This document shows positions 1 to 11,358 of a stretch of 64,000 nt of DNA, in pieces. The stretch comes from Datisca glomerata (lineage: Eukaryota > Streptophyta > Magnoliopsida > Cucurbitales > Datiscaceae), in the NCBI GenBank assembly GCA_003255025.1, contig QANY01000280.1:287276-351275 (forward strand), written 5' to 3'. A program made the position numbers and the translations under genes. The stretch's first letter is position 1; every line of letters starts with the position of its first letter. The notes beneath the pieces were generated by a model that saw nothing but the letters and a program-made list of their open reading frames with translations, was not told the DNA's origin and did no database searches.

Positions 1-985
1 GCCTGACCAACATTCTGCTAGTGAGTTGGTGGTCTGAAATCGGATCTTGGGTTGTTTTGAAATGTTGATTGTTGAGAGCGATAATTGTACAGAATTTACA
101 AGGTATTTACCACATATGATGTCGTAGATTCAGGTCATTCACTATACTTTGAATACCCTGGCCCCAGGTTCACAGCTTGTGATGGATAACCAAAATTGTC
201 ATCTGTACATCCTATTCTTTTGACTTCAACGATGGCTCCTTTTTGCGGATGATGTATCTAATACAACTTCCAAAATTCTTCCGTTCTTTCCCCATACTCA
301 ATCCTTTCATCGATCACTATAATGTCAGAAAAGTTATTTGAAGCGTTTTCAATCATCCTATCATAGAATGGAGATCTTAAGGTGTTGATAAACATTGCAA
401 CCATCTCCTTTTCTGACAAGGCGTGTTGTCCCTGAGCAGCTAATTTCCTCCACCTTTGGCATATTCTTTAAAGCCTTCAATAGGATTTTTCTCCATCCTT
501 TGTAGATGCAGACGATTAAGAGCTATGTCTAGGTTGTACTTGTATTGTCTTAAGAAAACATCAGCTAAATCTTTCCTCTTTAGAATATGTTGGTTATCCA
601 ATTGGATATACCAGTGAGATGCAGGCCACATCAAGCTATCTTGAAAGAAATGAATCAACAGCTTATCATCATTTACACAAGCAGTTATCTTTCTGCAGTA
701 CATGATAAGGTGACTTGTCGAGCATATACTACCATCATATTTTTTAAACTCAGGTAGTTTGAATTTGTGTGGGATGGTTACATCCAGGACCAAACATAAT
801 TGGGTGGCATCAATGGTTCATACACATATGACCCTTCAATGGCGCGTAATCTCTCCTCTAGAAAGTCCAGCTTATCTTTCAACAATGGGTCTTTGCTTGG
901 TTTGATAACAAGCCTATGCACCTTTGGGTCATCGACGTCGGGTATGATGATTGGCTCTTTAGCGAGGTCGCCTTATAGACGGAAA
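1..985 (-). pseudogene. Ty3/gypsy (Tat/Ogre-like) gag, central part, broken
   Basis: Reading the - strand from 985 down, a gag polyprotein is visible that would form the retrotransposon's nucleocapsid particle. The best stretch (793-440, 117 codons) contains FKLPEFKKYDGS, LIMYCRKI, DDKLLIHFFQDSL, WYIQLDN and FKEYAKGGGN, the typical plant retrotransposon gag core. Sequence from 985 to 794 adds the preceding segment (DFLEERLRAIEGS, then YEPLMPPNY) in a shifted frame, and 439-1 continues toward the C-terminal half with stops. The frame is broken at least at about 790 and 437. The N-terminal part of the same gag lies at 3377-3727, displaced by the insertion at 987-3376. Protease, reverse transcriptase and integrase would lie outside the window to the left. 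This is a dead fragment; the gag call is firm, the lineage is inferred from the primer site and extra ORF. Confidence 0.85.
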
Positions 986-986
986 A

Positions 987-3376
987 TGTAACACCCCGAT
1001 TCCCAATGGTTAAATATGCTTGAAATTTCACAATTTAAAAATTCTCAATTTAATTAAAATCCTAATTTGAGAGAATCCCCAAATTGAAAATCCTAATTTT
1101 CTCCTAATTTTAACATTAAATAGCGGAAGTATAAAATTATTTTAATAGAATATTAACTCATTAAACTGAAATAAATGATTCATTAAACTGTATAAAGTGA
1201 AGCACGAAAATTCATAAGACATGAAAATTAAACATGAATATTCATAAACTTCTGAAATAACTGAAGTCAAACTGAAGTCATAAAGTTATAATTTAACTTA
1301 AAAATCATAATCATGCTTGCTATGGCAGTCCTGCACTCCTGCTGCTCACCATCATCTGCAGCACAATCATCTATGGGGGGTGAGTATTAAAAATACTCAG
1401 TAAGTGAATTCACATACTAATAAGTTTCACATGACATAAATGTAAACTTATATCTCATGCAAATTTATTTCACACGTTCACTGGTCACATAAAATACTTG
1501 TAATAACACACCGATTTCATGGTTAACATATAACTTGGACTTGTACTTATACATGCCGATACATATAATTGCTTGATCATAATTCGACTAGACATATCCC
1601 TTGGTTAAGAACCTAACTAGAACTGATTCACAATTAGAACTTGAACTTGTAACATGAACGAGAACATGACAGATAGGGTGTCCTGAAACTTGATATTACT
1701 TAAAGTTATCTGAAACTTAAGGACGCTAACATGAACATGGTGACACCCAGCCGTATAACTTGATAACATGACGTGAACAATCTTGTTACTTGATAACCAA
1801 GGGACATGACTAAGTCTACTTCTTATTTACTTATCACTTTACTTGAATTAATATTCATAATTCACATTCTCACATATACATCGGTAAACATTTAACTTGT
1901 TCATGAACATAAACGATATAACTATTACATGTATAACTCAAAATATAATCATATATAGCATGGTACATAATTTCATCGTGATATGAAAAATAAATAAAAC
2001 ACTTGATCATAAGATTGAACATAAAGAAATAATAAAATAATTTCACATTATATATTCTACACTTATATCATGTGAACAGAATTATTATGTAAATCCACTT
2101 ACCTGGATTCACTACGAATTAAATTCAGGAACTAATGACCTGAAATCCAAGGATCCCATATCACAATATATTCATATAATATCTACAATTATTTAATTAA
2201 CTAGAGGGCGAGTGAGGTTGGGAATGGGTGGAAAATAAATCGGGTGTAAATTGATCAAGCGGTTCAAATCGGTTCAACTAGGTTTGGGTGGTCTGAACGA
2301 GTTCACTTCGGTTGGGTTGGACTAGATCGATTCTTTTCAACTGAACCGGGCCACAAGACCCAATTCACTACCTGAATAAGAAAAACATGGGAAAAGGAAG
2401 AAGAAAGAAGAGGAAGGGGAAAATGATTTGCCAACGATTCCAATCAAAGATTGGAATTGGTTATTTGGGTGAAATACACATAAATCAAAATTGTTTAAAA
2501 AATGGAAAATTTCCTTAATTTGAATAAATATAAAAGATACCCTTGTTTTTTCAAGTAAAAACCACCCATCCGATTGATTACATAAAACCCCACTTTAATG
2601 AAGCTTTAAAGGTCAGTGTAGAAAACACGAGCAGAAATTATGTTTGAAGAAGATATCTAGTCAAAATTAAAGTCAATTTATATATCAAAGCCACCGAAAA
2701 TATGATATTAATAAAACCAAGGCCTACACAAATGAATAAGAATATGACATTAAGTAAACAATCATAAAATAAGAAAACCAAATAAAACTATATAATCAGA
2801 AACTTATGGAAAACTGACTTAACAAAAATGGTTCAAACACCCATTAATTTTTTGTGGCTAGAAACTGATAGAAAGAAGGGAAACAACGGTAAGAGAGAGA
2901 ATCAACGAGTGAGAGAAATAGTGAGCCAGAAAAAGGGCAGCAGCAACCCGTGGGAGGAGCAAAGGGACAAAGAGCAAAAGAGGGAAGCGAAAAGAGAAGA
3001 AAATTAAAGATAGAAGCATAGAAGAATATTACCCAAAGAGCTTTGTATGAAGATGACAATGGCTGAACATGCAGAGACAAGAAAAACAGAGGCAACGATG
3101 GAGGATAAGAAAGGGTCACGCTTGAGCAGGGGTGGAAGAGACCAACGACGGAGATTCAATGAAGAGGAAGAATTAGAGACAGGCGGTTTCACTGGAAAAT
3201 GTTTAAGAGAGATAAAGGGGCAGCAGTTACTTGGGGAAAATCTTCGTGCAAAAGAAATGGAGAAAGAGGGATATAAAGAGTATTAATTGGCGGTTACATT
3301 AGTGTGTGGTGTGATTAAGGTGTGAGTGGGGTTAAAACTTACAAAAATACCCTTTATTAAATACTTGGGTATTATA
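987..3376. mobile_element. Solo-LTR-like insertion splitting the gag
   Basis: The left edge reads TGTAACACCC (987-996) and the right edge GGGTATTATA (3367-3376), an imperfect inverted terminal pair expected of an LTR of TGTAACACCC...GGGTGTTACA type. Flanks carry GGAAA at 981-985 and again at 3377-3381, consistent with a 5-bp target duplication plus one extra base. The gag coding sequence stops at one edge and resumes at the other. I see no gag or pol inside. The interior is AT-rich, with a purine-rich tract near 2,860-3,010 and a short open frame at 3,047-3,286 that I do not regard as a gene. A single long LTR left after recombination is the simplest reading; a non-autonomous element without coding sequence is the alternative. 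Orientation is not determined. Confidence 0.55.
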
Positions 3377-3727
3377 GGAAATCTTGGTTATGGCCAGGTG
3401 CCATTGTGGATGGGTTGTACCCAATTTTTGCTGTCTGCATTATTTCTTGGACATTTGGAAAATGATAGTGCTAGATATTTACTGATAGTGAAGCATATTG
3501 AAAGTGGTCAATCTGATGACATTGATATGTTGGAGTGAACCAGGAGGGTAAGGTGGAGTATCGTTTGGCAGTTGATTTTGGGATGATTGAGCCCCTTGCG
3601 AATTTTCAAGACAGGCTTTTGCCTTACTGGCGGCGAGGAGTTCTAGGACTCTGGCCATTTGCTCTTTTAGCTCCCTAATTTCTTCTTTCATTTCCTCTCG
3701 TGAATGCTCTCTTTCTTGCTCGTCCAT
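3377..3727 (-). pseudogene. Ty3/gypsy gag N-terminus
   Basis: The - strand frame starting at 3727 encodes MDEQEREHSREEMKEEIREL and continues with a heptad-rich segment (LKEQMARVLELLAASKAKA), the usual coiled-coil start of this plant gag family, followed by a proline-rich linker (DTPPYPPGS). A stop at about 3479 ends the open frame, but sequence down to 3377 (a PSTMAPGHN-like segment) still looks like gag in another frame. It then meets the solo-LTR insertion, and gag resumes at 985. Together 3727-3377 and 985-1 rebuild the order of one gag without its C-terminus. The start codon is clear. The frame is not functional. Confidence 0.75.
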
Positions 3728-4084
3728 GACCCTATCTTGAGCTCGCGTTCAATAAGAATGTCAAAGTTGAAAGGCTATCTTTGAAAAGTTTTCTTAAAAA
3801 AAAGAATGATAAAACAATGAAAATGTAGATTTTACTAATAAAAATAAGAAATAATAATAATAATGAAAGTAAATTTATGCATGAGAAATAATACTCCGTA
3901 AAGTGAAAATCTAAAAGTACTCAATTTCATTCAATTAGTAGAGTTATCCACTACATTTGAGTATGTAGAAGTCTACTATACTACTTCACAATATGAGTTT
4001 ATACAAAGTGACCAAAATGACCCAAATCTATGTTGATTTCTTCCAAAAAGTTAGATAAGTTCTCTCCATTAGGATGGATGGGCA

Positions 4085-4945
4085 AAACATTTTTTTTTTC
4101 AAAAATGATGCTTGTTCTGCCAAATTGCTCGCTCTCAAAGCCATACCTTTAAGCCATTCCACAACCTGCCTAGATCGTTATCGAATCAAGTCGTGCTCTT
4201 GTTACATCGATTGTCAATCATATCTTAGTGCGTCGACATTAGCATAATTGTTTCTTGCCAATTTCTCTGCCACGTTCTGATAAGCTCTAACTTAGTGCTC
4301 AAGACTTGCAATCACTTTCAATAGTTCTTCACTATCATTTGGACACTCGGTCTTACTAAATTTTTTATTCTCTATATCAACTTGTAAATTATCAGCGATT
4401 CATCGAAATGAGTCATATTGTTCTTCTAACTCAATGATGTACGCATTCTTCTTATCGACATCCCTCTTAACCTCTTCTAAAATCTCTTATACAAGCTTAG
4501 TTTTCCTTTCTAGCTTCATGATTCGATCCTCCTGTTAGTAGATTATCACTCGCAAATTTTCATTATCTTCTGCCATCTTTCTAATTTTATTGTTCAGTTT
4601 ACGAGTGTCAGTTCCCAACTCTAAGTTTTTCCGCTTTAAATATTCTTGATCCTTGATCTTGTTTCTCAAATCTCTGAGTTATTTTTCAACTTCAATCTTG
4701 TGTTTGTTAGACAAATTTTCCTCAATTGTTAGACGTCTATTTTATTTCAAAAGAGCTAAATTCTTTTGACGCCTTCATATAACTCATCCTGCTCCTCCTT
4801 TTTAACAATCTCCTGATGAGCTTCCGGTAACTTGTATGATTGTAAATCCTCACTTGGTAAGGTAATAATTACTTTGCCTCTATTCCCACACTTCATACTC
4901 CTTTGTGCAGTTCACGCGGTTCTTCTCATTTCGCACTCTTCTCAT
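4085..4945 (-). pseudogene. Coiled-coil part of an extra ORF upstream of gag
   Basis: Translated on the - strand this segment gives long runs of charged heptad-like sequence (for example LERKTKLV, EILEEVKRDVDKKNAYIIE, LEEQYDSF) interrupted by stop codons. It follows the DUF7745-like segment at 4950-6144 and precedes the gag start at 3727. In many plant genomes such ORFs are annotated as girdin- or myosin-like because of the coil, although they belong to retrotransposons. The function of this extra protein is unknown. Several in-frame stops show it is dead. The continuous 861-bp span with residual coil periodicity supports calling it a pseudogene and not random sequence. Confidence 0.6.
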
Positions 4946-4949
4946 TATT

Positions 4950-6144
4950 TTTCAAGCTCCAATTAGCTTCTGTAATTTTTGTTCAATATCTTGAGAATCA
5001 TAACTGATCTTAGTATACTTCAATGTGTGTATGGCAGGGACAATCTGTCTTATGTATAATTGATGGAGCACCATTAGTGGAGCATAACTAGTACAATCCC
5101 ATGGTCCTGGGAGTGGGACCCATTGAAAGTCACCACATCTATAGATCATCGATGTCGATGACATCCAATGGGATTTTCAGATAACATCCTCATCTTTCAA
5201 CTTTGATAGGTATGAGAGCCACACCCATTTTGTGAGAAATTACGGATTCCATTTGGCCATTCTAAATTCTATAATGGAAATTCTCGTCTTCATCCATGGA
5301 CTTGAAAACTTAGCTTGAGAACATTTGAAATCTGGTAGACATCTTAGATGGCTAAGAATCCAAATACACAAAAGAGATGGAGAGCCAACGAACTTCCCTT
5401 TTCCAAACACTCGGATGTGAATCCAAATACACAAAAGAGATGGAGAACCAATGAACTTCCCTTTTCCAAACACTCGGATGTGATTTAAGGAACGAAAAGT
5501 CTCAGTGAGAATGGAGATAACAGGGTTAACACAATGTTCAACTTGCTGGAACATTTTTATCACTTTATCATCCACATAATCTTGAATCTTTGGAAACAAC
5601 ATGGTGCCATAAATACATAGAGGATAAAGGGTCATACCCTTATCTTCCTTCAAGATATTTTGGTTGAGATCTAGGAGGTAATCTAGTGTCACACAATTAT
5701 TACCCCTTTAACTTTTAACCTTTTCTCAATCGCAGATGCAAGGACAGTACCCAAGAGCTTGGATAAAGCTCTATTCAATGTGAACTTTTTTTCGTAATTA
5801 TAAACTTTATCTGTATTTTTCAATGAGATGTTCAGTAGAGCTTGATATTCTTCAATTGTAGGAGTAAGATCAATTGTTCCAAAAGTTAGACATTTATATA
5901 TAGGGTCCTAAAAATGCATTAAATCCTCAAGAACATGAGAATTCACTGTAATATACAGAAGATAAGTGATGTGACTATATTTGCTAACAAATAAATTTTT
6001 TTGCTTCGGTGAGAAATCCTCCCATATATTCTTCAACCTCTCCAACTCAGTGTGTGATAACTCCATCTTAGTGATTGATGGTAGAAGAACAACATCCTCA
6101 TTTTTCAGATAATCTTCTTTTTTTTCTGCGTTTCCTTTGACCAT
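4950..6144 (-). pseudogene. DUF7745-like ORF of a Tat/Ogre-type retrotransposon
   Basis: The start at 6144 (MVKGNAEKKEDY) leads into a segment with TELERLKNIWEDFSPKQKNLF and VLEDLMHF. A second open piece (5692-5240) begins TLDYLLDLNQNILKEDKG, and a third (5164-4952) holds MIYRCGDFQWVPLPGPWDC, SYAPLMVLHQLYIRQ and DSQDIEQKLQKLIGA. These three blocks in this order match the plant protein family known as DUF7745, which I recognise from retrotransposon-linked ORFs lying upstream of gag. Its function is not known. Frames are broken near 5,900, 5,700 and 5,200, and a 63-bp tandem duplication sits in the middle. Tat/Ogre elements characteristically carry an additional ORF between the 5' LTR and gag, which fits this position. 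Confidence 0.65.
5357..5482. repeat. 63-bp perfect-period tandem duplication
   Basis: Two nearly identical 63-bp copies (5357-5419 and 5420-5482) start at AATCCAAATACACAAAAGAG. The length is a multiple of three, so on the - strand it adds exactly 21 residues (containing HIRVFGKGKF twice) without breaking the frame. Only a few substitutions separate the copies, so the duplication is younger than most damage in the ORF. Confidence 0.9.
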
Positions 6145-6789
6145 TGGGTTACTGTAACGTGATCTTCTATCATACTCACAGTGGAAGTCACGATCTGTAA
6201 AATATGAATGAATTGAATACTTTTATACAATCCGTATTAAGAAAGCATGATGCATGTATGCAAAAAAGAAAGATGAAGTCAGAGTGAATGGGGAACAAAA
6301 GAAATGTTTAAAGAGTGTAAGACATATATACATGAACAAAATCAATCATGGATACCATAATTAAGTAGAATCTCTATTTCTATCAAACATTGGTCATGAG
6401 ATGGGCTCTGAGAATAGAATGCATGTGTGGTTGAGCTCTCAAATCTCTTAATAGGCTCTTAGGTTGTCCGCACTATTATCCCAAAAGGGTCAGCCTGAGT
6501 GAGAACTTTCATGAGCCTGCACGGGAACCGTAATTCTATAAAGGCATTCCACTACTCATTCCTGCTAATCCTAAATGGAAAGCCCGGGTATATGGATAAT
6601 GTACGTGTGTGGAATTAGAAATTATGTAAAGAAATATACTTCGTAAAAAATGAACTATATACAACTACAAGCATGAATAGGAAAAAAATAATGAATCAAA
6701 TAAACAAACAGAGAACCACATAAAAAGATAACATATGATAAAATTTGACTTGACTCTTTATCGATCTTAAAATGGTTAAACCAATTGCA
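6145..6789 (-). other. Retrotransposon 5' leader
   Basis: The stretch lies between the primer binding site and the first start codon of the extra ORF (6144, - strand). It is non-coding in all frames and more GC-balanced around 6,400-6,600 than its neighbours, as expected of an untranslated leader with packaging signals. No individual signal can be assigned by eye. Confidence 0.5.
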
Positions 6790-6807
6790 TCCCCAGCGGA
6801 GTCGCCA
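6790..6807 (-). promoter_or_regulatory. tRNA primer binding site (PBS)
   Basis: On the - strand this reads TGGCGACTCCGCTGGGGA, three bases after the LTR end. It has the TGG start expected for a site complementary to a tRNA 3' CCA end. I recall the same 18-mer from Tat/Ogre-type plant elements, where an arginine tRNA is the usual primer; that assignment is from memory and should be checked. Confidence 0.75.
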
Positions 6808-6810
6808 AGC

Positions 6811-9055
6811 TGTCGCAACGTGCCTGCGACGCGGAGCAACAATTGAAAAAAATGAATTTTGAAAGAAAATTCGGAGTCACAACCATTTTACGGTGTGATT
6901 GGTCAAGTAATTTTAAAATAGAAAATTTGGTCTATGAAAATTTAAAGTTGGTTCGAGAGTCATTTGTGAGTGAGGAAGATATTAGCACTTGACAACAACC
7001 ATTGTTAAAATGGTTACCTAAATTTAATCAAATGCTATCCAAATTATATTTTAAAATAAGATTAAAGAAAATCATCTTTGAATGTCCTATTTATTATATT
7101 TTGCATCATAAAAATGAAAAATAAATTACCTTTAATGGGAGGTACAAAGATCATTGAAAAATTATTTGTTGTTTTTTCATATATATTTTTAAAATCAAAA
7201 TATTATTGGAGTTACTCTAGGTATCTTGAAAATAACTCCTCACCTCGATAGTTCAAAAAATTTGATATCCCAAATATTCCAAAGTCCGTCATCGGATTTT
7301 GTTTTAGTGAAATCTAAATAATGAAATTAACAAAATATAAATATAATTGTTATGATTTTAATTTATAAACACTAATTCTGATGATAAAAGAATGAAACAA
7401 TAATCACATTACAATCATGATGATATGAAAATAATATATAAATAAATAAAAGAGATAAAAACTATAAAAAAAAGAAAGAATAACGGAAAGAAATGTTAAA
7501 AATGTTAGAACTGATAAAAATGTATGATAAATTTAAAAAGAATAAGTAGGGTGAAAATAAGTAAACAATATATGAAACAATTAGAAAGATATATATAAAC
7601 AAAATAAATTAAAAGGAACAACAAACTACTAATAAAAGAAAATGGAAAAATAAACAAGAAAAAGAAATAAAACATTCGAAAAAAATGAGAGGTTGAATCA
7701 CCCTCTGTTTTCTGTTCTTAATTTCATTTAAAAAAAGATATATATATATATATATAGANGTAAATAAATTAATCTATGAAAAATGTTTAATTTCATACAT
7801 AATTGACATGAACATATTATTTTTGACTACATAGTTTATTAATTATCATTTTTCCTTTTTGACCTCATTGCTAATCAAATAGAAAATGAATGATCATGGA
7901 TAGTAACTAGTTTAAACAAGTGTCACTAAAGAAAAATCAATAAAACTTTCAAAATAGAATATTTTTTGTTTACGATATAAATATACCATTTTTTTTATTT
8001 TGGACCACTTAGTTCACGGATTATCATTTTTTCTTTCTTCCTTGATTGGTAAGAATGATCATGGATGGTAACTAGGTCAAACAAGTATCACAAAAATGAT
8101 GAACACAATTTTTTTTTAAAAAAAAAAGAGAAGAAAAGACTTGTAAGAACATAAAAAAAATTTCAAAACTTAAATATTTGCATAATCTTGTATAGAGGTT
8201 TTACTCTCTATTTTATACATTTTTATGTATGAGAAATTATATCATAGGAGATATTTTCATCAAATGTACACTTTCAACCCAATAAATGGTTGGTTCACAT
8301 TGAGTTAATTTTACAGCCCTAAAAAATTGTATCCTCAACATCATTGATTGAGTTGATGACAAAAACATCTCATTATCAAACTTATAGAGAAATCAACAAT
8401 GCATGAAAATAAAACGTAAAATTAATAGTAGAAGAAATGATAAAGAAGGAACAAACAACGTATGCATGGAAAAGGAAACAAAAAATATTAACTACATGAG
8501 TATGGAGAAGAGAGATGATGAAAAATAATGAACAAGATATATTGTAAGCTAAAGTGCAAGAAATTTAAACTACCTTAATAAAAAGAATTGGAGAAGATGA
8601 AAGATGAATAGAAATAAAGACTTTATTTCTCTCTCTCTTTTAAAATGTCTCTCTTATTTTCTCAAGACCTCTATTTCTTTCTCTAAAATCACCTCCTCTC
8701 AAATGAAGACATCCCCTCTATTTATAGGCAAGGGGACTTCACTTTTTGTTTTTAGTCATTTGCTCCTTTTTTATTTTTATTTTTTAGTCATTGGACCCCT
8801 TTTCTCATTTTTATTCTATGAGCTATTTTTTAAATCATATACATAGTCTTAGACTAGTATATGAGCCAAAAACAATTATGTATTTTTAAAGTATTGGGCT
8901 AGACAAAATATGATATTTACAATAATTAATTATGAAAATAGATGGGTTGTTTTAAAATTTCATATCCAAATAATAATTATAATAGTTTCAAAAAAATTAT
9001 AGCAATAACAATTACAACAACAATGAAAAAATAATGGTACTTTTTTGTTGTAGTA
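6811..9055 (-). mobile_element. 5' LTR of the Tat/Ogre-like element (outer end uncertain)
   Basis: The inner edge is clear: + strand TGTCGCAACG starts at 6811, three bases from the PBS. The - strand contains a core promoter-like TATA box at 8718-8727 in a setting of CT-rich sequence typical of plant LTRs. A microsatellite and EPRV sequence begin near 9,059, so the outer edge lies at or before about 9,055, but I do not see a clean CA/TG end. The span is very AT-rich, with a (TA)n tract near 7,740 and one unresolved base at 7,759. No coding sequence is present. Confidence 0.6.
8718..8727 (-). promoter_or_regulatory. LTR TATA box
   Basis: The - strand reads CTATAAATAG, a consensus plant TATA box, inside the LTR and oriented toward the PBS and gag. 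Transcription would start some 30 bases further along the - strand, near 8,690. Confidence 0.6.
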
Positions 9056-9058
9056 ATA

Positions 9059-9163
9059 TACATACATACATACATACGTACATACATACATACGTACATA
9101 CATACGTACGTACGTACGTACATACATACATACATACATTATATGTGTGTGTGTGTGCGTGTG
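9059..9163. repeat. (CATA/CGTA)n and (GT)n compound microsatellite
   Basis: A tetranucleotide run of CATA with interspersed CGTA units spans 9,059-9,139 and passes into a GT run at 9,144-9,163. It marks the junction between the gypsy LTR and the EPRV-derived inverted repeat. The 68-codon open frame across it is a by-product of the repeat. Confidence 0.95.
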
Positions 9164-9204
9164 CACTACAATCTATTTATAATTCATAATTCATAAAAAT
9201 AGCA

Positions 9205-9943
9205 AATCACATGGTTATGACTACCTTCCCGGATCATCTCATTTTGCTATCTTATTCAGGATTCATCTTAAGGTTGTCTCAACCTTAAATCCTTACACTA
9301 GGAAACAAAATGAACAAGGACACACAACCCTTATTGATACTAATCTCTTCAATAACCAGGTAGCTATTCCTCACATGATACATTGGGCTGATATTACTTT
9401 TCCTGAAACGTAGTAAATCTCTAATGCCATCCCTAGCAGACCTATAATTAAGCAATCTATTGAAGATGTCATTCAAATCCAATGAGGTAATGTTTATCTT
9501 TATTTTCAGAAACCTTTAACCAGAAGCCTTTCTAGTATAAGTAACAGAAGTATTCTTCCTTATAAGGTTGATATTCCCGAATCTTCCAAGTAATCTATTT
9601 CTGAAGCCATAAGATCTAATGGATCTGAAAATTCCTTTATTCTTGAAGATTATATCAAAGGAATCCACATATCCAGCAATCAGATACCTCATGGTGTTTA
9701 TGAAGCACATGATAACAGAAGGACAAAAAGCCCAACTGCCAATGATATGAAATTTAATCTTTGATGGATTTTACACCCAAAAGTTTATTAAGACAGTTTT
9801 CACCAGAATTTTTTACAGCCTAAATACTAGGATTTTAGGAATTGGTATTTTTCTAACCATAATCCTCAATAACTTTTAGATCTTAAAAGCCTTTATTACT
9901 ACCAGTTAGAGAAAGATCAACGTCTTCAATATTTTCCTGATGG
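9205..9943. repeat. Left arm of a 0.74 kb inverted repeat of EPRV origin
   Basis: This arm is the reverse complement of 9,982-10,715 at roughly nine positions in ten by eye. Both outer ends carry the same sequence (AATCACATGGTTATGACTAC at the left edge, its complement at the right). Only 38 bases separate the arms. On the right the arm is continuous with a movement-protein fragment, so the arms come from the pararetrovirus segment just downstream of that protein. In this arm the viral sense is the + strand. Small open frames (9,482-9,285 and 9,710-9,516 on -) run against the viral sense and are not supported as genes. Confidence 0.85.
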
Positions 9944-9981
9944 TCATCATGTATTTTTACATTTAAGGTGAGCTGATAATA

Positions 9982-10715
9982 CCATTCAGGAAAAGACTGA
10001 AGGCGTTGATCTTTCTCTAACTGGTAGGAATAAAATTTTTTAAGATCTAAAAGTTGTTGAGGATTATGATTAGAAAAAGATCAATTCCTAAAATCCTGAT
10101 ATTTAGGATGCATAAAATTCTGATGAAGACTTTGTCTTAATAAACTTTTGGGTGTAAAATCTATCAAAGATTAAATTGCATATCACTGGTGGTTGGGCTA
10201 TTTGGCCTTCTGTTATCATGTGCTCCATAAACACCATGAGGTATCTAATTTTCGAATATGTGGATTCCTTTGATATAATTTCAGGAATAAAGGAATTTTC
10301 AGATCCATTAGATTTTATGGGTTCAAAAATAGATCTTCTAGAAGATTCGGGAATATCAACTTATAAGGAGGAATACTTCTATTACTTATACTAAAAAGGC
10401 TTCTGGTTAAAGGTTTCTCAAAATGAAGATAAACATTACCTCCTTGGGTTTAATAAATTCTTCAATAGATTGCCTAATTATAGGTCTGGTAGGGATGTCA
10501 TTAGAGATTTTCCACGTTTTAGGAAAAATAATATGAGCCCAAGGTATCATGCAAGGAATAGTTACCTAGTTGTTGAAGAGATTAGTAACAATGAGGACTG
10601 TATGACCCTGCTCACTTTGTTTCCAGGTGTAAGGAGGTTGAGAGAACCATAAGATGAATCATGCATAAGATAGCAAAAGGAGATGATCCGGGAAGGTAGT
10701 CATAACCATGTGATT
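9982..10715. repeat. Right arm of the 0.74 kb inverted repeat
   Basis: Reverse complement of 9,205-9,943. Read on the - strand it continues the movement-protein fragment of unit U1 (the frame passes LELRV, then a stop, then a SHGYDYLPGSS-like segment). This shows that the arm is natural downstream viral sequence and not an unrelated insertion. Frames are broken by several stops on the - strand. The + strand open frames at 10,176-10,394 and 10,470-10,652 lie opposite to the viral sense. Transcription across both arms would give an RNA hairpin with a stem of about 730 base pairs. Confidence 0.85.
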
Positions 10716-11298
10716 AAACTCTAAGTTCAAGAACTTTGGTTAAATTACTGTAAAAAAGTGCAATGCTCAGATTCAGATAAATATTAAAACAAACCGGTCC
10801 ATGAGATAAACTAGTCTCTCTGGCTCCCATAAGGGAGGCTTTCCAGTTTAAGCATCTACTATCTCTAAGAGTGCATTGTATGCTGGTGTTCTGACCTAAT
10901 AAAGTCAAGGGTTTAAATGCAATTTGAACAATTCCTATATGCAGATATTTATACTTTTGCATAAAAGGATATAAATCATGTATATACAAGAGATATATTA
11001 TATCATCATTATTGTATAAATGAATAGCATATTCAAAAGTTTTGATTATCTTTCCACAGGTGAAATCAAAAGTTCCAAATTTATAAATTATTTCTGGTTT
11101 AACTTTGGGTATAGTCCATTTATCCAAAGTTTCTTTCACATCCTGATAAGCAATTAATTTTGTTGCTTCTGAAGCTGATGCTAATGTATTAGCTACTATT
11201 GTGAAAAAGGGTGAGCTTAGATCAGACATGGTTGTATAGTGACCATGTATGAATAATTTAAAAAGAATATAAATACTACTACAACCAAAACTATTCAT
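10714..11298 (-). pseudogene. Movement-protein fragment, array unit U1
   Basis: A 194-codon open frame runs from MNSF to LELRV. It holds motifs of the 30K-type pararetrovirus movement protein: DKWTIPKVKPEIIYKFGTFD, YLHIGIVQIAFKPLTL, then LGQNTSIQCTLRDSRCLNW and SHGPVCFNIYLNLSIAL. The family moves viral particles or nucleic acid between plant cells through plasmodesmata. U1 is the only unit in which the viral sequence continues naturally beyond the fragment, into the inverted-repeat arm at 10,715. A stop directly after LELRV ends it. It lacks the rest of the viral polyprotein and is an inert genomic copy. Confidence 0.65.
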
Positions 11299-11358
11299 GG
11301 CTCTAATACCAACTTACGGCTACCCAACACGCATTTCTTAACTGAGAGGGCTATAATT

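Noticed and set aside
3047..3286. 79-codon frame, charged, on + inside the solo-LTR-like insertion
   Set aside because: Low-complexity purine-rich composition, with overlapping open frames on the other strand; no family resemblance.
9030..9056. TTTTTTGTTGTAGTA resembling a CACTA transposon 3' end
   Set aside because: The last base of the expected ..GTAGTG is missing, and no matching CACTA start or subterminal repeats were found nearby.
10176..10652. Two + strand frames of 72 and 60 codons in the right inverted-repeat arm
   Set aside because: The viral sense of this arm is the - strand, because it continues the movement-protein fragment; these are antisense shadows.
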